Assembly: GCA_030248195.1 (NCBI GenBank)
Contig: JASAND010020912.1
Location: 58,774 to 122,773 of the forward strand
Direction: 5' to 3'
DNA from: Trissonchulus latispiculum
Taxonomy: Eukaryota; Nematoda; Enoplea; Enoplida; Ironidae
DNA length: 64,000 bases
Under the pieces are notes generated by a model, which saw only the letters and a list, made by a program, of their open reading frames with translations, was not told the origin of the DNA and did no database searches. Below are positions 61,926 to 64,000 of this stretch, one piece after another (position 1 is the first letter of the stretch; each line of letters starts with the position of its first letter). The position numbers and the translations under genes were made by a program.

Positions 61926-62467
61926 TTACTTAAATTGGACTTGTGACAAAAAATTATTATATTTATTAAAACTGTTTAGCTGATTTAATACCTGTTAAAT
62001 GTAAAATTTCACTTTGACAATAATTTCTTGTATTAGAATTGGAGTTAAATTTTTTCTGTTTCTGGTAAAATTGTATGTTTTCTAATGCGTGTCCTACATG
62101 TTAATGTGTGTATTTGTTAATATCTCATTCATGTGATCTCTTGTACATAATCACTTGTATACTGTAAATTTAATTGTGTTTGGATTGGATAAATAATAAA
62201 ATCAAAAATCAATAAAAGATCCAAATTTAGAGATAAAAATATCAGTAATTGCTCAAATATCAGTCGAATAAAAGCTTCGTTTCTGTAAGTTCTCTTGTGA
62301 AATGCAATATTCGCCTTTAGTCATTTTCCGAGACAACTTCTGGCTAAGGCAAGTTCCTTTAATAGTTTTATCTTGGCGCTGGTTAAACTATATAACCGTG
62401 GTGACTGATGGAAAATATACGGATCAGGGAGTGTTTCTATGATGCATCCTCTGTAAACAGTCAGCAG

Positions 62468-62875
62468 CACTAGCGTAGCCAGAAAAATTTCGGGGAGGGG
62501 GAATGCAAAATTCTTTCGGGGTTCGGGGGGGTCTGGGAGCGCGGAGCGCCCCAAACGCTGAGAAATTTTTCTATTTCGTGACCTTCGTGGAATTTTTACA
62601 GAGCATTCGTTGAAATTACAATAATATTTAAGGCGCAATGTGTATTCATGCACCCAAATGATGCAGAAGGTGGTCAAAGTACACTAAATAGAGTAATTGG
62701 TACTCATTTTATAGTGCGAAACACTTATTATAATGGTATATTACACTTATTTCGTGCCGAAGGCGCGAAAATGTTTTGAAAAATTGGCGTTTTACACGGC
62801 AGGAAAAAATTCCTGGGAGGCAACACAATTTCGGGGGGAATTCCCCCCATTCCCCTCCCCCGGGCTACGCGCCAG
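62468..62875. mobile_element. hAT-like MITE, ~408 bp, with 8-bp duplication
   Basis: GTCAGCAG flanks both sides (62460-62467 and 62876-62883). The ends CACTAGCGTAGCC and (complement) CTGGCGCGTAGCC form short imperfect TIRs followed by G-runs. An 8-bp duplication is the hAT signature. No transposase. Related fragments lie near 21.4 and 35.3-35.8 kb. Confidence 0.75.
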
Positions 62876-63819
62876 GTCAGCAGTATATTGTACTCTTGAT
62901 TAAATGTATGAAATTAATTTAAACACATTTTGTCATCTAACTGTGAGCAGAAATAGGCATGGCGGGTGGAAAAGGTCCTTCTGTGTCTATTTCTGTTGCT
63001 CAGTCACAGCTAAATCAATTTTAGTTCTAATACGCTTCTACACGGAAGGCAGTTTTCCCGTCTTTCCTATTTGAGAGCTCGCCCCTTTATTTTCGTTAAG
63101 GCTGTGCGAGCAAGCTAGACCAGTTTTCCGCCATCCTAGTCATTGTTGATAAGCGGGGGGGCAGCTGTCCGGTAACTACGACAGCAGCCTTGAGGGTGAC
63201 TACGGCTATCTCAGCAGTGCTAACCCTGGCCAATAACCGCATGTCAGTCTGGCTTGGGGGCCCTCGTTTTCCGTCCTTGGCCTTCGCTTCTCCGCTTCTT
63301 GACTGCCTTCCAGTTGTCCGCGGAGAGCAGCATCTATCGGGTTCCAACCCAACGATGCTGAGCCAAATACAAAAATAAAAAATATTCGCCTTCGACAATT
63401 TTTTGGATTGGCGTATCCTTACTAGGGCATGGGCACGGGTAGTCTGGTGGGTACCCGAAAATTTTTGGGTCTTTTCAGCTTACCCCCTCACAGCGCAAAA
63501 ATTTTGAAACCTGACCAAACGAGCTAAACTTTTGTATGGGTATGTTTTTGATCACCAGCTCATATAACTAATTTATTCCGATTTCAAGAACTTCAATTTT
63601 TCGATTCGCAAGGGAGTCTGGGAATTTATTGTCCTCGATTTTGCTGAACAGTTGCTTGGATTAACTGATGATGCTTGATAACTGGACTAATTGATCTGAA
63701 ATCTGTGTGCAATTGGGAATTGGAATTTGGGTACTTGCTGTTTGGAACTTGATACTTTTTATTGGAATCTTGCAACTTTGCTGTCTTAGGGCCTTTCGCA
63801 CAAGAGTTCAGTTTTAGAC
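62876..63819. other. Intergenic, no gene seen
   Basis: 63243-63310 is the second copy of the repeat noted near 61497. Nothing else recognised. Confidence 0.45.
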
Positions 63820-64000
63820 TTAAGGGGGGGGTCCACCATGAAAAATTTTATGGTCACGGATTTTGCTCATTTTCACACAAAATTTTGTCACATATGTCCT
63901 GGCATATCGAGTTTCAATTTCGAGTAGTTTCGTTCAGTACTTAACGAGTAACCTGCTATTAATTGCATGCAATTTGAAAACAAGTGAAAACGGCAGTGCC
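63820..64000. mobile_element. Left part of TTAA-flanked MITE (runs off window)
   Basis: TTAAGGGGGGGGTCCACCATG then CACGGATTTTGCTCATTTTC and CACATATGTCCTGGCATATC are homologous to the left end of 58275-59528. The right end is outside the window. Confidence 0.65.

Larger units (their letters stand above)
61239..62467. other. 3' flank of GPCR and intergenic
   Basis: AATAAA at 61342-61347 is a plausible polyadenylation signal. 61497-61570 resembles 63243-63310 (GG.GCC.TGTTTTC.GTCC.TG.CCTTCG.CTCTCCGC). A 59-bp CAAGAGT palindrome at 61867-61925 is listed separately. Otherwise nothing. Confidence 0.5.

Overview
This is a repeat-rich, AT-rich eukaryotic (metazoan) window, not bacterial. It has spliced genes with GT-AG introns, AATAAA signals, long (TA)n tracts, tRNA-derived sequences and many MITE or foldback elements. 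The single-exon receptor at 849-1772 looks like the nematode Srx/Srsx chemoreceptor group, and the spliced receptor at 54769-61238 looks like an ecdysozoan FMRFamide-type neuropeptide receptor. A nematode-like or other ecdysozoan animal is therefore the best guess. It is an inference; an interstitial TTAGGG-like tract (rather than nematode TTAGGC) argues for caution.

Layout. 1-3.9 kb: one chemoreceptor-like GPCR and plain intergenic DNA. 3.94-17.79 kb: a pair of ~887-bp direct repeats with exact TG...CA ends, a tRNA-iMet-type primer binding site just inside the left copy, and a 4-bp ATAC duplication flanking the pair. Together these define one 13.85-kb LTR retrotransposon. Its interior shows no gag-pol. 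It carries, on the LTR strand, a DEDDy 3'-5' exonuclease / basic linker / NADAR fusion (5104-7170, with one in-frame TAA), a Ser-rich ORF (7264-8023) and a Tribbles-like pseudokinase (8172-9196). About 7.7 kb of non-coding DNA follows, including a near-perfect inverted pair of tRNA-like SINE units and a ~175-bp satellite array. This cargo-bearing LTR element is the strongest candidate for something undescribed.

17.8-54.7 kb is mostly gene-poor: a decayed Pro/Ser-rich coding-like stretch near 24-25.7 kb, mirror-image 20-bp minisatellite arrays (27.1-28.2 kb), several foldback or TIR elements, a G/C-run repeat cluster (30.6-36 kb), a possible LINE-ORF1-like fragment (36.3-36.8 kb), two candidate orphan exons near 41-42 kb, and degenerate tRNA-like sequences.

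54.77-61.24 kb holds a complete five-exon neuropeptide GPCR (443 codons). All splice junctions can be read and keep frame. Its introns are crowded with non-autonomous DNA elements: CAAGAGT-ended foldbacks with G-run repeats, a GCCYGGTTC-ended element, a TTAA-flanked element and a TGTCTTA-heptamer foldback with a TTAAA duplication. The end of the window has a hAT-like MITE with an 8-bp duplication and the start of another TTAA element.

The two receptors and the LTR cargo do not form a pathway. What unites the window is repeated colonisation by small palindromic elements and one large cargo-carrying LTR element.
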